The position numbers and the translations under genes are program-made. The notes under the pieces were generated by a model. That model did not search any database and was not told where the DNA came from. It saw nothing but the letters and a program-made list of their open reading frames with translations. Source: an uncultured Desulfuromonadales bacterium (GTDB lineage Bacteria; Desulfobacterota; Desulfuromonadia; Desulfuromonadales; Geopsychrobacteraceae). From it: 21,401 nt of DNA. Positions 1 to 9,272 of this stretch are shown one piece after another. Location: the NCBI GenBank assembly GCA_945787295.1, contig CALZHQ010000078.1, positions 1-21,401 on the forward strand, in the 5' to 3' direction. Each line of letters opens with the position of its first letter. The stretch's first letter is position 1.

Positions 1-1325
1 GCTTGGTTGCGTTTGTCGAATGAGGCATAACAGCCGACAAAATAGAGTATATCGACATCGGCGTCCTCCGCCAGGGTGACCACTGGCAAGCCTTCCGCCC
101 AATCACCCCGGCTGGCGAAATTCATCCCCAACGGGTTGCCGTTGACTTCGGTGTTGTCCATCGCCGTCATCACTTCTTCGCCCGGGAATTCTCCTTCCAT
201 CAGCACTAGGTTGCGGCGCATCTCGATGATTTTCCCCACCTGCTCAATGTTGGCCGGACAGATTTCCTGGCAAGCGAAACAGGTGGTGCAGGACCAGATT
301 GCATCCTTGTTGCAGGTTTCGATCAGGCTGGCTTCCGGCTGATAGTGGGCAACCTTGCCGATCTGCTTGACGATGGTCATTGGTGACAGCGGCTTGTCGG
401 TCGCCCAGGCCGGGCAGCGATCCTGACAGCGTTTGCACTGGGTGCAGGCATCCCCATCAAAGATGTCTTTCCAGCTCAGATCCTGAAACTTGGCCGCACC
501 GAAGCCCTCGGCTGCTTCATCATCCAGGTCGATGCTGGTCAGTTTGCCGGTCGGGCCGAGATCGGCGAACAGGTAGTTGCTGCTGGTGGTGAAGATGTGG
601 CGCAGCTTACTGAAGGGAATTGCGGCGATAAAGCCGATTGCCAGCAATAGATGCAGCCACCAGAGGTTGCTGTGCAGGCTGCGCAGGGCCGTTTCATCGA
701 TCCCGGTCATACTCTTGGCCACCAGCAGGCCGATCGGTGACCAGATTGCCACCGGGGTGCCGAGTTCGGTGGCCGCCATTCGGGCGCCTTCGATCAAAAA
801 ACCGGTCAGCAGAATCATCAGCAACAACAGGTGAATCAGATAATCGTCCAGTTTGTTTTCCAAACCCGGTGGTCGGAGGATAAAACGGCGCGCCGCGAAG
901 CCGAGCAGGCAAATGATCGCGGCCAGTCCGGCCAGATCAAGCACCAGCGAGAAGATCAGGTAGAAGTTGCCGGTAAGGAATTTGATTCCGAACAGTGGCT
1001 CGGTCAGGTCGGCTTGGATAAAAATCAGTGTGGTGCCGATGGTTAGTAACAGAAAGCCGTAAAAGAACAGGGCATGGGTGCTGCCAGGGGCCTTTTCGCG
1101 TAATACTTGCTTCTGGGAAAAAATGTTCCGCAGGGCCGCATAGATGCGAGTTGGGAGCTGATCGGTACGATCGAGCGGTTGGCCCTGGCGGTAAACCTTG
1201 AGCCGCTGCATGAATTCATTGATCAGCACCGCAATGGCAGCAAAACTGAGCAGGTACATCGGCAGCAGCACCGCCAGGTCGTGGCCGACATTCCAGTAGA
1301 TTTCCCGCGTGTATTCCATGTTCAT
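1..1325 (-). CDS. Membrane Fe-S / cytochrome b oxidoreductase, ETF:menaquinone-oxidoreductase-like (3' end cut)
   Basis: Read on the minus strand from ATG at 1325 (MNMEYTREIYW...); the 3' end is beyond the window after about 441 codons. The N-terminal half (residues about 15-240) is a nitrate-reductase-gamma-like membrane domain with several hydrophobic helices and histidines suited to heme b (H84, H165, H218, H225). It is followed by two 4Fe-4S motifs, CTQCKRCQDRCP (C294-C304) and CTTCFACQEICP (C346-C356), and the beginning of a CCG-type domain (YFVGCYASFD) at the truncated end. This order matches the DUF224/HdrD-like proteins that pass electrons from electron-transfer flavoprotein to menaquinone in fatty-acid or aromatic-acid oxidising Desulfuromonadales. 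The exact partner cannot be seen because downstream genes lie outside. ATG 1319 is an alternative start; neither has a clear Shine-Dalgarno. A divergent MerR gene is a candidate regulator. Confidence 0.85.
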   Translation of the reverse strand, partial: MNMEYTREIYWNVGHDLAVLLPMYLLSFAAIAVLINEFMQRLKVYRQGQPLDRTDQLPTRIYAALRNIFSQKQVLREKAPGSTHALFFYGFLLLTIGTTLIFIQADLTEPLFGIKFLTGNFYLIFSLVLDLAGLAAIICLLGFAARRFILRPPGLENKLDDYLIHLLLLMILLTGFLIEGARMAATELGTPVAIWSPIGLLVAKSMTGIDETALRSLHSNLWWLHLLLAIGFIAAIPFSKLRHIFTTSSNYLFADLGPTGKLTSIDLDDEAAEGFGAAKFQDLSWKDIFDGDACTQCKRCQDRCPAWATDKPLSPMTIVKQIGKVAHYQPEASLIETCNKDAIWSCTTCFACQEICPANIEQVGKIIEMRRNLVLMEGEFPGEEVMTAMDNTEVNGNPLGMNFASRGDWAEGLPVVTLAEDADVDILYFVGCYASFDKRNQ

Positions 1326-1415
1326 CCCATCATATTGAAGAGAGAGGCTAAAAATGATATGCCGCTCAATAATACCCGACTTTTTTCTGGATAGCTGCAA
1401 AACTTTCTTGCTGTT

Positions 1416-1427
1416 GTTTACGTAAAC
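1416..1427. promoter_or_regulatory. Palindromic candidate operator in the divergent merR / Fe-S oxidoreductase gap
   Basis: GTTTACGTAAAC is a perfect 12-bp palindrome. Shifting the centre gives a longer imperfect dyad, TTTACGT-AA-ACGTTAG (1417-1432), with 5 of 7 arm positions matching. It lies about 70 bp before the MerR start and about 90 bp before the Fe-S gene start, where an autoregulatory MerR site would be expected. From memory, LiuR-type MerR operators contain ACGT-rich arms of this sort; that comparison is not a database result. Confidence 0.4.
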
Positions 1428-1496
1428 GTTAGTATTGGTAGGAGAGTAAAACAAGTTTCAAAAGTAATTCTTGGCGAAAAGAAAGTGGCAGGCGTT

Positions 1497-1907
1497 ATGA
1501 GCGACAAGCAGGCCGCACCGATTCAAATCGGTGAACTGGCAAAGCAGCTTGGGATCACCACCAGGACGATCCGTTACTATGAAGAGATCGGCCTGATGGG
1601 CCCCTCTCAGCGTTCCGGAGCTGGGGCACGCAATTACCGTCGAGACGATGTGCTGCGGCTCAAGTTCATTCTGAAAATGAAGGAACTCGGGATCTCATTG
1701 AAAGAGATGCAGGCGCTGGCGGAACACTTCGACATCCATCAGCAGGATTTTGAAACCATCACCCCGAAGTTGCTGGAAATTCTCGATGAGCATATCGGTA
1801 AGGTCGATGAAAAAATCGCCAACCTGTCATCATTGCGGCAGGAAATAGTTGTGTACCGGGAACGGATCGCCGATATCCTGCTGGGAAAGCAGGCATCGGT
1901 AAGGTAG
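1497..1907 (+). CDS. MerR-family transcriptional regulator
   Basis: A 136-residue protein if started at ATG 1497 (MSDKQAAPIQIGELAKQLGI). An in-frame GTG at 1485 would add four residues; the ATG has GGCAGG just upstream and is preferred, with modest certainty. Residues 9-50 form the winged helix-turn-helix with the family signature IGELAKQLGITTRTIRYYEEIGL, followed by the RRDDVLRLKFILKMKELG segment. Residues about 80-130 are a heptad-rich dimerisation coiled coil (ILDEHIGKVDEKIANL). There is no cysteine anywhere, so it is unlikely to be a metal- or thiol-sensing MerR. It resembles the small LiuR-like regulators of branched-chain and fatty-acid degradation, which fits the divergent ETF-linked oxidoreductase. 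Ligand unknown. It could partly cotranscribe with nqrA, since I see no terminator in the 119-bp gap. Confidence 0.88.
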   Translation: MSDKQAAPIQIGELAKQLGITTRTIRYYEEIGLMGPSQRSGAGARNYRRDDVLRLKFILKMKELGISLKEMQALAEHFDIHQQDFETITPKLLEILDEHIGKVDEKIANLSSLRQEIVVYRERIADILLGKQASVR

Positions 1908-1947
1908 GCAGAAAAACTACAAAGCGGGAAAAATGTTCTGCAGGTAT

Positions 1948-1976
1948 TTGCTCTGCATCCTATCTTGCTGTATTTT
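1948..1976 (+). promoter_or_regulatory. Weak candidate sigma-70 promoter for the nqr operon
   Basis: TTGCTC (1948-1953) and TATTTT (1971-1976) are separated by 17 bp, about 50 bp before the nqrA ATG. Each hexamer matches the consensus at about 4 of 6 positions. It is the best candidate in the gap but not strong. Confidence 0.3.
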
Positions 1977-2026
1977 AAAGACACTTTACCAAACATGGCA
2001 CTTCACACTTATCTACAGGGCCGGCC

Positions 2027-3364
2027 ATGATTCAGATTACTAAAGGTCTCGATCTTCCGCTCAGCGGTACTCCCCGGATGCAAGTTGAGGAGTGTCCGGC
2101 GGTGCGCCACGTTGCTCTGCTCGGTCGGGATTACCAGGACATGAAGCCGACTCTGTTGGTTGCCGAGGGTGATTTGGTCAGCCTCGGGCAGCCGCTTTTC
2201 GCCGAGAAAAGCCATCCCCAGATCCTCTATACCTCTCCCGGCTCGGGACGAGTTGTCGCCATTAATCGTGGTGGGCGCCGGATATTCCAGTCGCTGGTGA
2301 TTGAGCTCTCCGCTGGCTCTGAAGAAACCTTTCCCAAACCAGAAGCTGGTCAACTGGATCAGTTGTCAGCCGAAGAGATCGAAACGCAGCTGCTGGTTTC
2401 CGGCCTCTGGCCGGCATTCCGGACACGCCCCTATAGCAAGGTTCCAGCGCCGGCAACCCGTCCCGCCGCAATTTTTGTGACTGCCATCGACACCAACCCG
2501 TTGGCTGCCGATCCACAAATAGCGATCACTGAGAAACCTGCAGAATTTGCGACCGGACTGAAAATTATCCGCCAATTGACAGACGGCAAAGTCTACCTGT
2601 GTAAACGACCGCAGGCTCAGCTTGCTGCACCTGAGGGGATTACTGTCAGTGAGTTTTCCGGTTGTCACCCCGCAGGACTGGTCGGCACCCATATCCATTT
2701 CCTGGAAAAGATCGATCAGCAACGCTGTGTCTGGCACATCGGCTACCAGGACGTCATCGCCATCGGCTATCTGTTTTTGACCGGTCGCCTATTGACGGAG
2801 AGGCTCATCGCCCTCTCTGGCCCGGGAGTGAAGGAACCGCGTTTGCTTCGCACCCGCAGCGGTGCCTGTCTCTCGGAGCTGACCGCAGAGCAGCTGCATG
2901 ACGGCGAACAGCGGGTAATTTCCGGCTCGGTGCTCTCCGGTCATCAGGCTGCTGGCGCCGAAGATTATCTTGGGCGCTATCACAATCAGGTGTCCGTCTT
3001 AGCAGAAGATCGACAACGGAAACTGCTCGGCTGGGGGCTGCCCGGTTTCAACAAGTTCTCGCTGAAAAGAGTTTTTGCCTCGGCCCTGCTACCACGCCGA
3101 CAGTTGAAAATGACCACCAGCAGTCACGGCAGCTTGCGGGCGATGGTGCCGATCGGGGCTTTTGAAAAGGTGATGCCGCTCAACATCAAGGCGACTTGGC
3201 TGCTCCGTTCGCTGCTGACCCTCGACACCGATCTGGCCGAGCAGCTCGGTTGTCTGGAGCTGGATGAAGAGGATCTGGCGCTGTGCAGTTTTGTCTGCTC
3301 AGGAAAAATGGATTACGGCACGCATTTACGCCAAACCCTGCAAAAGATTGAGAAAGAGGGCTGA
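2027..3364 (+). CDS. nqrA: Na+-translocating NADH:quinone reductase subunit A
   Basis: A 445-residue protein, the usual length for NqrA, the cytoplasmic subunit that docks on NqrB of the sodium-pumping NADH:ubiquinone/menaquinone reductase and carries no flavin. The N-terminus ([22 protein letters not shown]) and the biotinyl/barrel-sandwich-like stretch ([43 protein letters not shown], here residues about 43-85) are characteristic. The C-terminal part has the [18 protein letters not shown] region typical of the family. It is the first gene of a contiguous nqrABCDEF unit; its stop TGA overlaps the nqrB ATG by one base, so translation is coupled. The Shine-Dalgarno (AGGG at about 2017-2020) is weak. 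Confidence 0.95.
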   Translation: MIQITKGLDLPLSGTPRMQVEECPAVRHVALLGRDYQDMKPTLLVAEGDLVSLGQPLFAEKSHPQILYTSPGSGRVVAINRGGRRIFQSLVIELSAGSEETFPKPEAGQLDQLSAEEIETQLLVSGLWPAFRTRPYSKVPAPATRPAAIFVTAIDTNPLAADPQIAITEKPAEFATGLKIIRQLTDGKVYLCKRPQAQLAAPEGITVSEFSGCHPAGLVGTHIHFLEKIDQQRCVWHIGYQDVIAIGYLFLTGRLLTERLIALSGPGVKEPRLLRTRSGACLSELTAEQLHDGEQRVISGSVLSGHQAAGAEDYLGRYHNQVSVLAEDRQRKLLGWGLPGFNKFSLKRVFASALLPRRQLKMTTSSHGSLRAMVPIGAFEKVMPLNIKATWLLRSLLTLDTDLAEQLGCLELDEEDLALCSFVCSGKMDYGTHLRQTLQKIEKEG

Positions 3365-4575
3365 TGCAAGCGCTGCGCAACTTACTCGACAAGCTTCATC
3401 CTCAGTTTGCCAAAGGGGGCAGGTTCGAGCGACTCTATCCTCTCTACGAGGCGGCCGACAGCTTCATCTACACCCCGGGAGAGGTGACCGACGGCGCGCC
3501 GCATCTGCGGGATGCCATCGATCTGAAACGGGTGATGATCACCGTGGTGATCGCCCTGTTGCCCTGTTTTTTCATGGCGATGTGGAACACCGGCTACCAG
3601 GCCAACAGTGCGATGCAGCTGACCGGCGGCAGTGTCGAGGGCTGGCGTGGTGCGTTGCTGGCGCTGCTCGGTTATTCCGCTGACCCGAACAGTCTGGTCG
3701 ACAACCTGCTGCTCGGAGCGGTCTGGTTTGTGCCGATCTACCTGGTGACCAACATCGTCGGTGGCTTGTGGGAAGCGCTTTTCAGTCTGGTTCGCGGACA
3801 TGAAATTAATGAAGGCTTCCTGGTCACCGGCTCGCTGTTCCCGCTGATCTGTCCGCCGACCCTGCCGCTTTGGCAGGTCGCCTTGGGGATCAGTTTCGGT
3901 GTTGTTATCGGCAAGGAGATTTTCGGCGGCACCGGCAAGAATTTTCTCAACCCGGCGTTGACCGCAAGAGCCTTTGTGTTTTTCGCTTATCCGGCCCAGA
4001 TGTCCGGCAACACCAGTGTCTGGGTGGCGGCCGACGGTCTGAGCGGGGCGACGCCCCTCGGCCTGGCGGCCGAAGGTGGTGTTCCAGCGGTGACCTCGAT
4101 GTACAGCTGGTTCGATGCCTTTCTCGGAGTCATCCCCGGCTCGATGGGCGAAACCTCGACCCTGGCCTGCCTGTTCGGGGCGGCCATCCTGGTCATAACC
4201 GGGATCGGGTCCTGGCGGATCATGTCCTCCTGCCTGCTCGGAACGGTCTCGTTGTCGGCGCTGTTTCTGCTTGTTGACAGCAGCACCAATCCGATGTTCG
4301 CCCTCGGGCCCCACTGGCACCTGGTGCTCGGCGGCCTGGCCTTCGGCCTGGTGTTCATGACCACCGACCCGGTTTCCGGGGCGATGACCGAAGAAGGGCA
4401 ATGGCTCTACGGCTTTTTGATCGGTGCCATGTGTATCCTGATCCGGGTGGTCAACCCGGCCTTTCCGGAGGGGATCATGCTGGCGATCCTGTTCGGCAAC
4501 GTGTTTGCGCCGGTGATCGATCAGTTGGTGCTCAAGTATCACATCAAGCGGAGGCTGCGCCATGTCGAGGGATAG
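3364..4575 (+). CDS. nqrB: Na+-NQR subunit B, membrane flavoprotein
   Basis: A 403-residue polytopic membrane protein that carries riboflavin and a covalently bound FMN and forms part of the sodium path. The FMN attachment motif SGAT is intact ([10 protein letters not shown], with T230 the expected acceptor threonine for ApbE). Other family landmarks are the conserved [28 protein letters not shown] stretch (residues about 183-210) and the [20 protein letters not shown] stretch near the end. It starts on the ATG overlapping the nqrA stop, and its 3' end overlaps the nqrC start by 14 bases. A 431-residue open frame on the opposite strand here is a shadow of its codon use. Confidence 0.96.
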   Translation: MQALRNLLDKLHPQFAKGGRFERLYPLYEAADSFIYTPGEVTDGAPHLRDAIDLKRVMITVVIALLPCFFMAMWNTGYQANSAMQLTGGSVEGWRGALLALLGYSADPNSLVDNLLLGAVWFVPIYLVTNIVGGLWEALFSLVRGHEINEGFLVTGSLFPLICPPTLPLWQVALGISFGVVIGKEIFGGTGKNFLNPALTARAFVFFAYPAQMSGNTSVWVAADGLSGATPLGLAAEGGVPAVTSMYSWFDAFLGVIPGSMGETSTLACLFGAAILVITGIGSWRIMSSCLLGTVSLSALFLLVDSSTNPMFALGPHWHLVLGGLAFGLVFMTTDPVSGAMTEEGQWLYGFLIGAMCILIRVVNPAFPEGIMLAILFGNVFAPVIDQLVLKYHIKRRLRHVEG

Positions 4576-5338
4576 CCCTGGAAAGATCCTCAGCGTCGCG
4601 TTTCTGCTCTGCCTGATCTGCTCGGTGCTGGTTTCGACGGCTGCGGTTGTCTTGAGTGATCGGCAGGAGCGTAACAAGATCGAGGAAAAACGGAAAAATA
4701 TCCTGCAGGCAGCCGGTCTTTATCGGGAAGGGGAATCGATTGCCGAGCAGTATGCCCGGATCGAGCCGCGGATTGTCGATCTGCAGACGGCCTGGTTCGC
4801 CGAGCAGTACGATCCCGCCAGCTTCGACAGCCGCTCGGCAGCTCGCGCGCCGGAGACCAGCCGGGTCATTCCGGAACCGCTCGATCTGGCCGATATCAAA
4901 CGCCGTTCGCGCTTCAAGGATGTCTACCTGGTGCTGGACGAAGGGCAGCTGCAGCAGTTAATTCTGCCGGTCCACGGCAAGGGGCTCTGGTCGACCATGT
5001 ACGGCTTTGTCTCGCTGGCCAGCGACCTGAACACGGTCAACGGCTTCGCCTTTTACGAGCATGGCGAAACCCCGGGGCTGGGCGGCGAGATCGACAACCC
5101 GAACTGGAAACAGCAGTGGCGGGGCAAGAAGATCTACGGCGAGAGCGGCGAAGTGCGCATCGAAGTGCTTAAAGGGATTGTCGACAAAACTTCTGCCGAG
5201 GCGCTCTACCAGGCAGATGGCCTGGCCGGGTCGACCCTGACCGCCCGTGGCGTCGGAAATCTTCTCAAATACTGGATGGGGGAGGATGGCTATCAACCGT
5301 TTCTGGCGCGGCTGCAAAAAGAGGGGATAGACCGATGA
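4562..5338 (+). CDS. nqrC: Na+-NQR subunit C, membrane-anchored flavoprotein
   Basis: A 258-residue protein with one N-terminal membrane helix (residues about 9-31) and a periplasmic FMN-binding domain. The conserved HGETPGLGG motif is at residues 167-174. The flavinylation site reads [13 protein letters not shown] (T225 the probable FMN-linked threonine), where most NqrC have SGAT; here the four residues are AGST. The threonine and neighbouring glycine are kept, so flavinylation is probably retained. The start overlaps the end of nqrB and has a GGAGG ribosome site; the stop overlaps the nqrD ATG by four bases (ATGA). Confidence 0.95.
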   Translation: MSRDSPGKILSVAFLLCLICSVLVSTAAVVLSDRQERNKIEEKRKNILQAAGLYREGESIAEQYARIEPRIVDLQTAWFAEQYDPASFDSRSAARAPETSRVIPEPLDLADIKRRSRFKDVYLVLDEGQLQQLILPVHGKGLWSTMYGFVSLASDLNTVNGFAFYEHGETPGLGGEIDNPNWKQQWRGKKIYGESGEVRIEVLKGIVDKTSAEALYQADGLAGSTLTARGVGNLLKYWMGEDGYQPFLARLQKEGIDR

Positions 5339-5958
5339 GCAAAGCCAAAGATGTCCTACTCGACCCGATCTTCAACAAGAACCCGATCGGTCTGCAGATC
5401 CTCGGCATCTGCTCGGCATTGGCGGTCACCTCCAAGCTGGAGACGGTGGTGGTGATGTGCCTGGCTGTGATCTTTGTGCTGGCCGGCTCCAACGTCTCGG
5501 TCAGCCTGATCCGTCGCCAGGTGCCGAGCAGCATCCGGATTATCGTCGAAATCACCATCATCGCCACCCTGGTCATCATTGTCGATCAGTTCCTTAAAGC
5601 CTACGCTTTCGGTATCAGCAAGCAGCTCTCGGTCTTTGTCGGGCTGATCATCACCAACTGCATCGTGCTCGGCCGGGCCGAGGCCTTTGCCATGAAAAAC
5701 CCGCCCGGCCTGAGTTTTCTCGATGGCATCGGCAATGGCCTCGGCTACAGCGTGGTGTTGATCCTGGTGGCCTTTTGCCGTGAGCTGTTCGGCGCCGGCA
5801 AGCTGCTCGGCTTCACCATCCTCCATTCGACCAACGATGGCGGCTGGTACCTGCCGAACGGTCTGATGCTGCTGCCGCCGAGCGCTTTTTTCATCATCGG
5901 TCTGCTGATCTGGGCGCTGCGCAGCTGGAAGTCCGAGCAGGTTGAGGAGGAGAATTAA
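5335..5958 (+). CDS. nqrD: Na+-NQR subunit D, integral membrane
   Basis: A 207-residue, highly hydrophobic protein of the NqrD/RnfE family, with about six membrane helices. It opens with [33 protein letters not shown], the classic NqrD N-terminus including [17 protein letters not shown]. The segment [22 protein letters not shown] (residues about 101-122) is the family signature and includes the cysteine that, with its NqrE counterpart, holds the intramembrane iron site. It overlaps nqrC by four bases and is followed by nqrE after three bases. NqrD and NqrE are homologous inverted-topology partners. Confidence 0.96.
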   Translation: MSKAKDVLLDPIFNKNPIGLQILGICSALAVTSKLETVVVMCLAVIFVLAGSNVSVSLIRRQVPSSIRIIVEITIIATLVIIVDQFLKAYAFGISKQLSVFVGLIITNCIVLGRAEAFAMKNPPGLSFLDGIGNGLGYSVVLILVAFCRELFGAGKLLGFTILHSTNDGGWYLPNGLMLLPPSAFFIIGLLIWALRSWKSEQVEEEN

Positions 5959-5961
5959 AGC

Positions 5962-6570
5962 ATGGAGCACTATCTCAGCCTGTTGATGAAAGCGATCTTC
6001 GTCGAGAACATGGCGCTGGCCTTTTTTCTCGGCATGTGTACCTTTCTCGCGGTGTCGAAAAAGGTCGATACCGCCATTGGTCTCGGCGTGGCAGTGATTG
6101 TTGTGCAGACGATCACCGTCCCGGTCAACAATCTGATCTTCCAGTATCTGCTGAAAGAGGATGCCCTCTCCTGGCTCGGCGTGACCGGCACCAACCTGAC
6201 CTTTATCGGCCTGATCTGCTATATCGGCGTCATCGCGGCCATGGTGCAGATCCTGGAAATGGTCCTCGACCGGCATGTGCCGGCCCTCTATAACGCCCTC
6301 GGCATCTTCCTGCCGCTGATCACGGTTAACTGCGCGATCCTCGGTGGCTCCCTGTTCATGGTCGAACGGGATTATAATTTTGCCGAGAGTATCGTCTTCG
6401 GTTTCGGTAGTGGCACCGGCTGGGCCCTGGCCCTGGTGGCCCTGGCTGGAATCCGTGAAAAGCTGAAATATGCGGATGTCCCGGAAGGGCTGCGCGGGCT
6501 GGGGATGACCTTTATGATCACCGGGCTGATGGCGATGGCGTTCATGGCCTTTTCCGGAATCCAGTTGTAG
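5962..6570 (+). CDS. nqrE: Na+-NQR subunit E, integral membrane
   Basis: A 202-residue membrane protein of the NqrE/RnfA family. The N-terminus [42 protein letters not shown], with its [12 protein letters not shown] motif (cysteine at residue 26), is diagnostic. A second conserved block, [21 protein letters not shown], lies at residues about 113-133. The two cysteine-bearing half-helices pair with those in NqrD around the membrane iron centre. The ATG follows a strong AGGAGGAGA ribosome site about ten bases upstream. The next gene, nqrF, starts nine bases after the stop. Confidence 0.96.
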   Translation: MEHYLSLLMKAIFVENMALAFFLGMCTFLAVSKKVDTAIGLGVAVIVVQTITVPVNNLIFQYLLKEDALSWLGVTGTNLTFIGLICYIGVIAAMVQILEMVLDRHVPALYNALGIFLPLITVNCAILGGSLFMVERDYNFAESIVFGFGSGTGWALALVALAGIREKLKYADVPEGLRGLGMTFMITGLMAMAFMAFSGIQL

Positions 6571-6579
6571 GGACAGGCA

Positions 6580-7806
6580 ATGACTGAAATCACCCTCGGA
6601 GTGCTGATATTCACCCTTATCGTGATGCTGCTGGTCGCGCTGATTCTGGTGGCCCGCTCCAGGTTGATTCCGTCCGGTGACATCACCATCAATATCAATG
6701 ATGATCCGGATAAGAAGCTGACCGTCGATCCCGGCGCCAAACTGCTCAACGTGCTCGGCAACAAAGAGGTGTTTATCCCGTCCGCCTGCGGTGGCGGCGG
6801 CACCTGTGCCCAGTGCAAGGTGAAGATCAAGTCAGGTGGCGGCGATATCCTGCCGACCGAGACCGCCCACATCACCAAGCGGGAGGCCAAGGAGGGCTAC
6901 CGGCTCTCCTGTCAGGTCAACGTCAAACAGGACCTCGACCTGGAACTGCCGGCGGAAATTTTTTCCATCAGCAAGTGGACCTGTCGGGTGCGCTCGAATA
7001 TCTGCCGTTCGACCTTTATCAAAGAACTGGTCCTGGAACTGCCGGAAGGGGCAGACCTCGATTTTCGCGCCGGCGGTTATATCCAGATCGAAGCCGACCC
7101 GCATGTAGCCGAGTACCAGACCATGGAGATTGAAGAGCGCTTCCGCGGCGACTGGGACAAGTACGATCTCTGGCAGTACCGCTCGGAAGTGAAAGAACCG
7201 ATCATGCGCGCCTACTCGATGGCCAATTACCCGGAAGAAAAAGGCATCATCATGCTCAACGTGCGGGTCTGTCCGCCCCCGCCACAGGTGCCAGACGCGC
7301 CCCCCGGGCAGATGTCCTCCTTCATCTTCAACCTCAAGCCGGGCGATAGTATCGAGGTGTCAGGGCCTTATGGCGAGTTTTATGCCAAGGACACCGATGC
7401 CGAAATGGTTTTTATCGGCGGCGGTGCCGGGATGGCGCCGATGCGCTCGCACATCTTCGATCAGTTCAAGCGCCTGAAGACCAGCCGCAAGGTCTCTTTC
7501 TGGTACGGCGCCCGCAGCCTGCGCGAAGCCTTCTATGTCGATGAGTTCAATGCGCTGGCGGAACAGCACGCTAATTTCGAATGGCACCTGGTGCTCTCCG
7601 AGCCGCTGCCGGAAGACAACTGGAGCGGGCCGACCGGCTTTGTCCACCAGTATCTGCTCGAAAATTACCTGGCCCAGCACCCGGCCCCGGAAGACTGCGA
7701 GTACTACATGTGCGGACCGCCAATGATGAACAAGTCGGCAGGTGAGATGCTTTACAACCTGGGGGTGGAAGAGGAGAATATCCTCTATGATGATTTTGGC
7801 ATCTAA
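6580..7806 (+). CDS. nqrF: Na+-NQR subunit F, NADH-oxidising FAD/2Fe-2S subunit
   Basis: A 408-residue protein that takes electrons from NADH. Order: a single N-terminal membrane helix (residues about 5-27), a ferredoxin-type domain whose 2Fe-2S cysteines are C70, C76, C79 and C111 ([12 protein letters not shown] ... RLSCQ), then a ferredoxin-reductase-like module. The FAD motif RAYSMANYP is near residue 210, the nucleotide-binding glycine stretch [13 protein letters not shown] near residue 285, and the C-terminal [10 protein letters not shown] and DDFGI complete the family pattern. All expected cofactor residues are present, so the NQR complex appears functional. It closes the structural part of the operon. 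Confidence 0.97.
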   Translation: MTEITLGVLIFTLIVMLLVALILVARSRLIPSGDITININDDPDKKLTVDPGAKLLNVLGNKEVFIPSACGGGGTCAQCKVKIKSGGGDILPTETAHITKREAKEGYRLSCQVNVKQDLDLELPAEIFSISKWTCRVRSNICRSTFIKELVLELPEGADLDFRAGGYIQIEADPHVAEYQTMEIEERFRGDWDKYDLWQYRSEVKEPIMRAYSMANYPEEKGIIMLNVRVCPPPPQVPDAPPGQMSSFIFNLKPGDSIEVSGPYGEFYAKDTDAEMVFIGGGAGMAPMRSHIFDQFKRLKTSRKVSFWYGARSLREAFYVDEFNALAEQHANFEWHLVLSEPLPEDNWSGPTGFVHQYLLENYLAQHPAPEDCEYYMCGPPMMNKSAGEMLYNLGVEEENILYDDFGI

Positions 7807-7823
7807 CTATCAGGAGGTTGGCC

Positions 7824-8245
7824 GTGCGCTTTGAACAGACGCGAACTATTCTGCAGCAGCTGGCTCCGGCCTATCACCGCCAGGTCAGCGGTTTTTTTCA
7901 GCAGCTGGCCGAGGGTGAGGTGTCGCCGCGGGTGCGACTGATGCTCGATTACCTGATCGATCATGAAGAACACCGGGCGCTGGCACTCGGTGAATTCTGT
8001 CACGGCGCGCCGCACACGGCCCCCAGGTCCCGGGCGGCCTCCTTGACGAGAGCGCCCGCACCGATCTCGACCGGTTGATCAAGGCGGCAGTCGGTTACAA
8101 GCAGGTGCTGATTGATTACTTTCGATATGCTGCAGAACATTGCAGCGATAAACAGACCAGCTATCTGTTTGAAAAGTTGAACCTTCAGGAAGAAAAGGCG
8201 ATGAAGCGGATGATTCGGCATGCGCAGGGGTTAGCAGATTTGTAG
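7824..8245 (+). pseudogene. Small ferritin-like helical protein, interrupted by a -1 frameshift
   Basis: GTG at 7824 follows a perfect AGGAGG (7812-7817), 17 bases after nqrF. The first frame encodes MRFEQTRTILQQLAPAYHRQ... through HEEHRALALGEFCHGAPHTA, then degenerates into PRSRAASLTRAPAPISTG and stops at 8078. A second frame, one base out of phase, continues as LLDESARTDLDRLIKAAVGY... to TAG 8243-8245, one base before the apbE ATG. One extra C in the C5 run at 8020-8024 would join them as FCHGAPHTAPQVPGGLLDES, giving about 140 residues. The predicted helices with HEEH, FRYAAEH and LQEEKAMKRMIRHA resemble a ferritin-like four-helix bundle, but I do not recognise the family with certainty. 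It could be a true mutation, a sequencing error in a homopolymer, or less likely a programmed slip. Confidence 0.65.
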
Positions 8246-8246
8246 T

Positions 8247-9272
8247 ATGTGCCGACTTTTTTTTCTGCTTTTGGGTTTTCTGCTCCTGACCCAAGCCGGT
8301 TGCCAGCAGCAATCTGACACTATCCACCTCAATGGCTCGACCATGGGCACCAGCTGGTCGGTCAACCTGCACTCTCTTCCTGCCGGTATTGATCCGGCGG
8401 ACTTGAAACGCCAGCTGCAACAGCGCCTCGACCAGGTCAACCGGCTGATGTCGACCTATGATCCTGAATCGGAAATATCCCGCTTCAACGAGCAAACCAG
8501 CAGCGACTGGTTTCCCATCTCGCCGGAGACAGCGCAGGTCATCGAACTCTCGCAGCAGATCAGTCAACTGACCGCTGGCGCTTTCGATATCAGCGTCGGC
8601 CCGATGGTAGAACTGTGGGGGTTCGGTGTCAAAGAGCGGAGTGAACAGCTGCCGACCGCTGAGCAGATCGATGCTGTTCAGGACAGTGTCGGCTACCAAC
8701 AGCTGCAACTGCGCAGCAAACCGGCGGAGGTCAGAAAACTGCACCCGCAGTTGCAGATCGACCTGTCGGCGGTGGCCAAGGGGTACGCGGTCGATTTACT
8801 GGCGGAGTTGCTGGGGCAGCAGGGAATAGCTAATTTTCTGGTCGAAATCGGCGGCGAACTACAGATCGCCGGGCAACGTAGCGACGGTAGACCGTGGCGG
8901 ATTGCTATTGAACAGCCGAATGAAGGGAGCCGGGAGGTGGCGAAGATTTTTCCCCTGACCGATACGGCCCTGGCGACCTCCGGCAACTACCGTAATTTTT
9001 ATGTCGAAAACGGCCAGCGCTACGTCCATACCATCGATCCGCTCAGCGGCCGGCCGATCAGGCATCGACTGGCTTCGGCCACGGTGCTCGACCCGGACTG
9101 CGGCCGCGCCGATGCATTGGCAACGGCGCTGATGGTCATGGGGGAGGAGCGGGGCCGTCAGTTTGTCGAGAAGAATCGGCTCGCCGCCTATTTCCTTATT
9201 CATCAGAAAGATGCGACGATAGAATACAGCAGTCCGGCTTTTCTCGAGTTTATCGCCAAGGGGCAACCATGA
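8247..9272 (+). CDS. apbE: FAD:protein FMN transferase (ApbE), lipoprotein
   Basis: A 341-residue exported lipoprotein that transfers FMN from FAD to threonine in SGAT-like motifs of NqrB and NqrC on the periplasmic side. The N-terminus is a short signal ending in lipobox TQAGC (lipidated C19). Family landmarks: MGTSWSV (33-39), IDLSAVAKGYAVDLLA (171-186), EIGGELQIAG (200-209), HTIDPLSGRPI (261-271) and the Mg-binding DALATALMVMG (289-299). The start ATG lies one base after the stop of the upstream ferritin-like frame and has no good ribosome site of its own, suggesting translational coupling to that gene. The stop overlaps nqrM (ATGA). Its location in the nqr operon gives the specific substrate. 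Confidence 0.94.
   Translation: MCRLFFLLLGFLLLTQAGCQQQSDTIHLNGSTMGTSWSVNLHSLPAGIDPADLKRQLQQRLDQVNRLMSTYDPESEISRFNEQTSSDWFPISPETAQVIELSQQISQLTAGAFDISVGPMVELWGFGVKERSEQLPTAEQIDAVQDSVGYQQLQLRSKPAEVRKLHPQLQIDLSAVAKGYAVDLLAELLGQQGIANFLVEIGGELQIAGQRSDGRPWRIAIEQPNEGSREVAKIFPLTDTALATSGNYRNFYVENGQRYVHTIDPLSGRPIRHRLASATVLDPDCGRADALATALMVMGEERGRQFVEKNRLAAYFLIHQKDATIEYSSPAFLEFIAKGQP

Noticed and set aside
3382..4677. 431-residue open frame on the minus strand
   Set aside because: Lies opposite nqrB, whose motifs and overlaps with nqrA and nqrC are conclusive. The minus frame is charge-rich and low-complexity, typical of a codon-bias shadow, with no start context.
8020..8030. Programmed -1 frameshift in the ferritin-like gene
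   Set aside because: The C5 run permits slippage, but the heptamer is not a canonical slippery site and I see no downstream stimulator. A homopolymer indel (real or sequencing) is simpler, so I list it as a broken gene.
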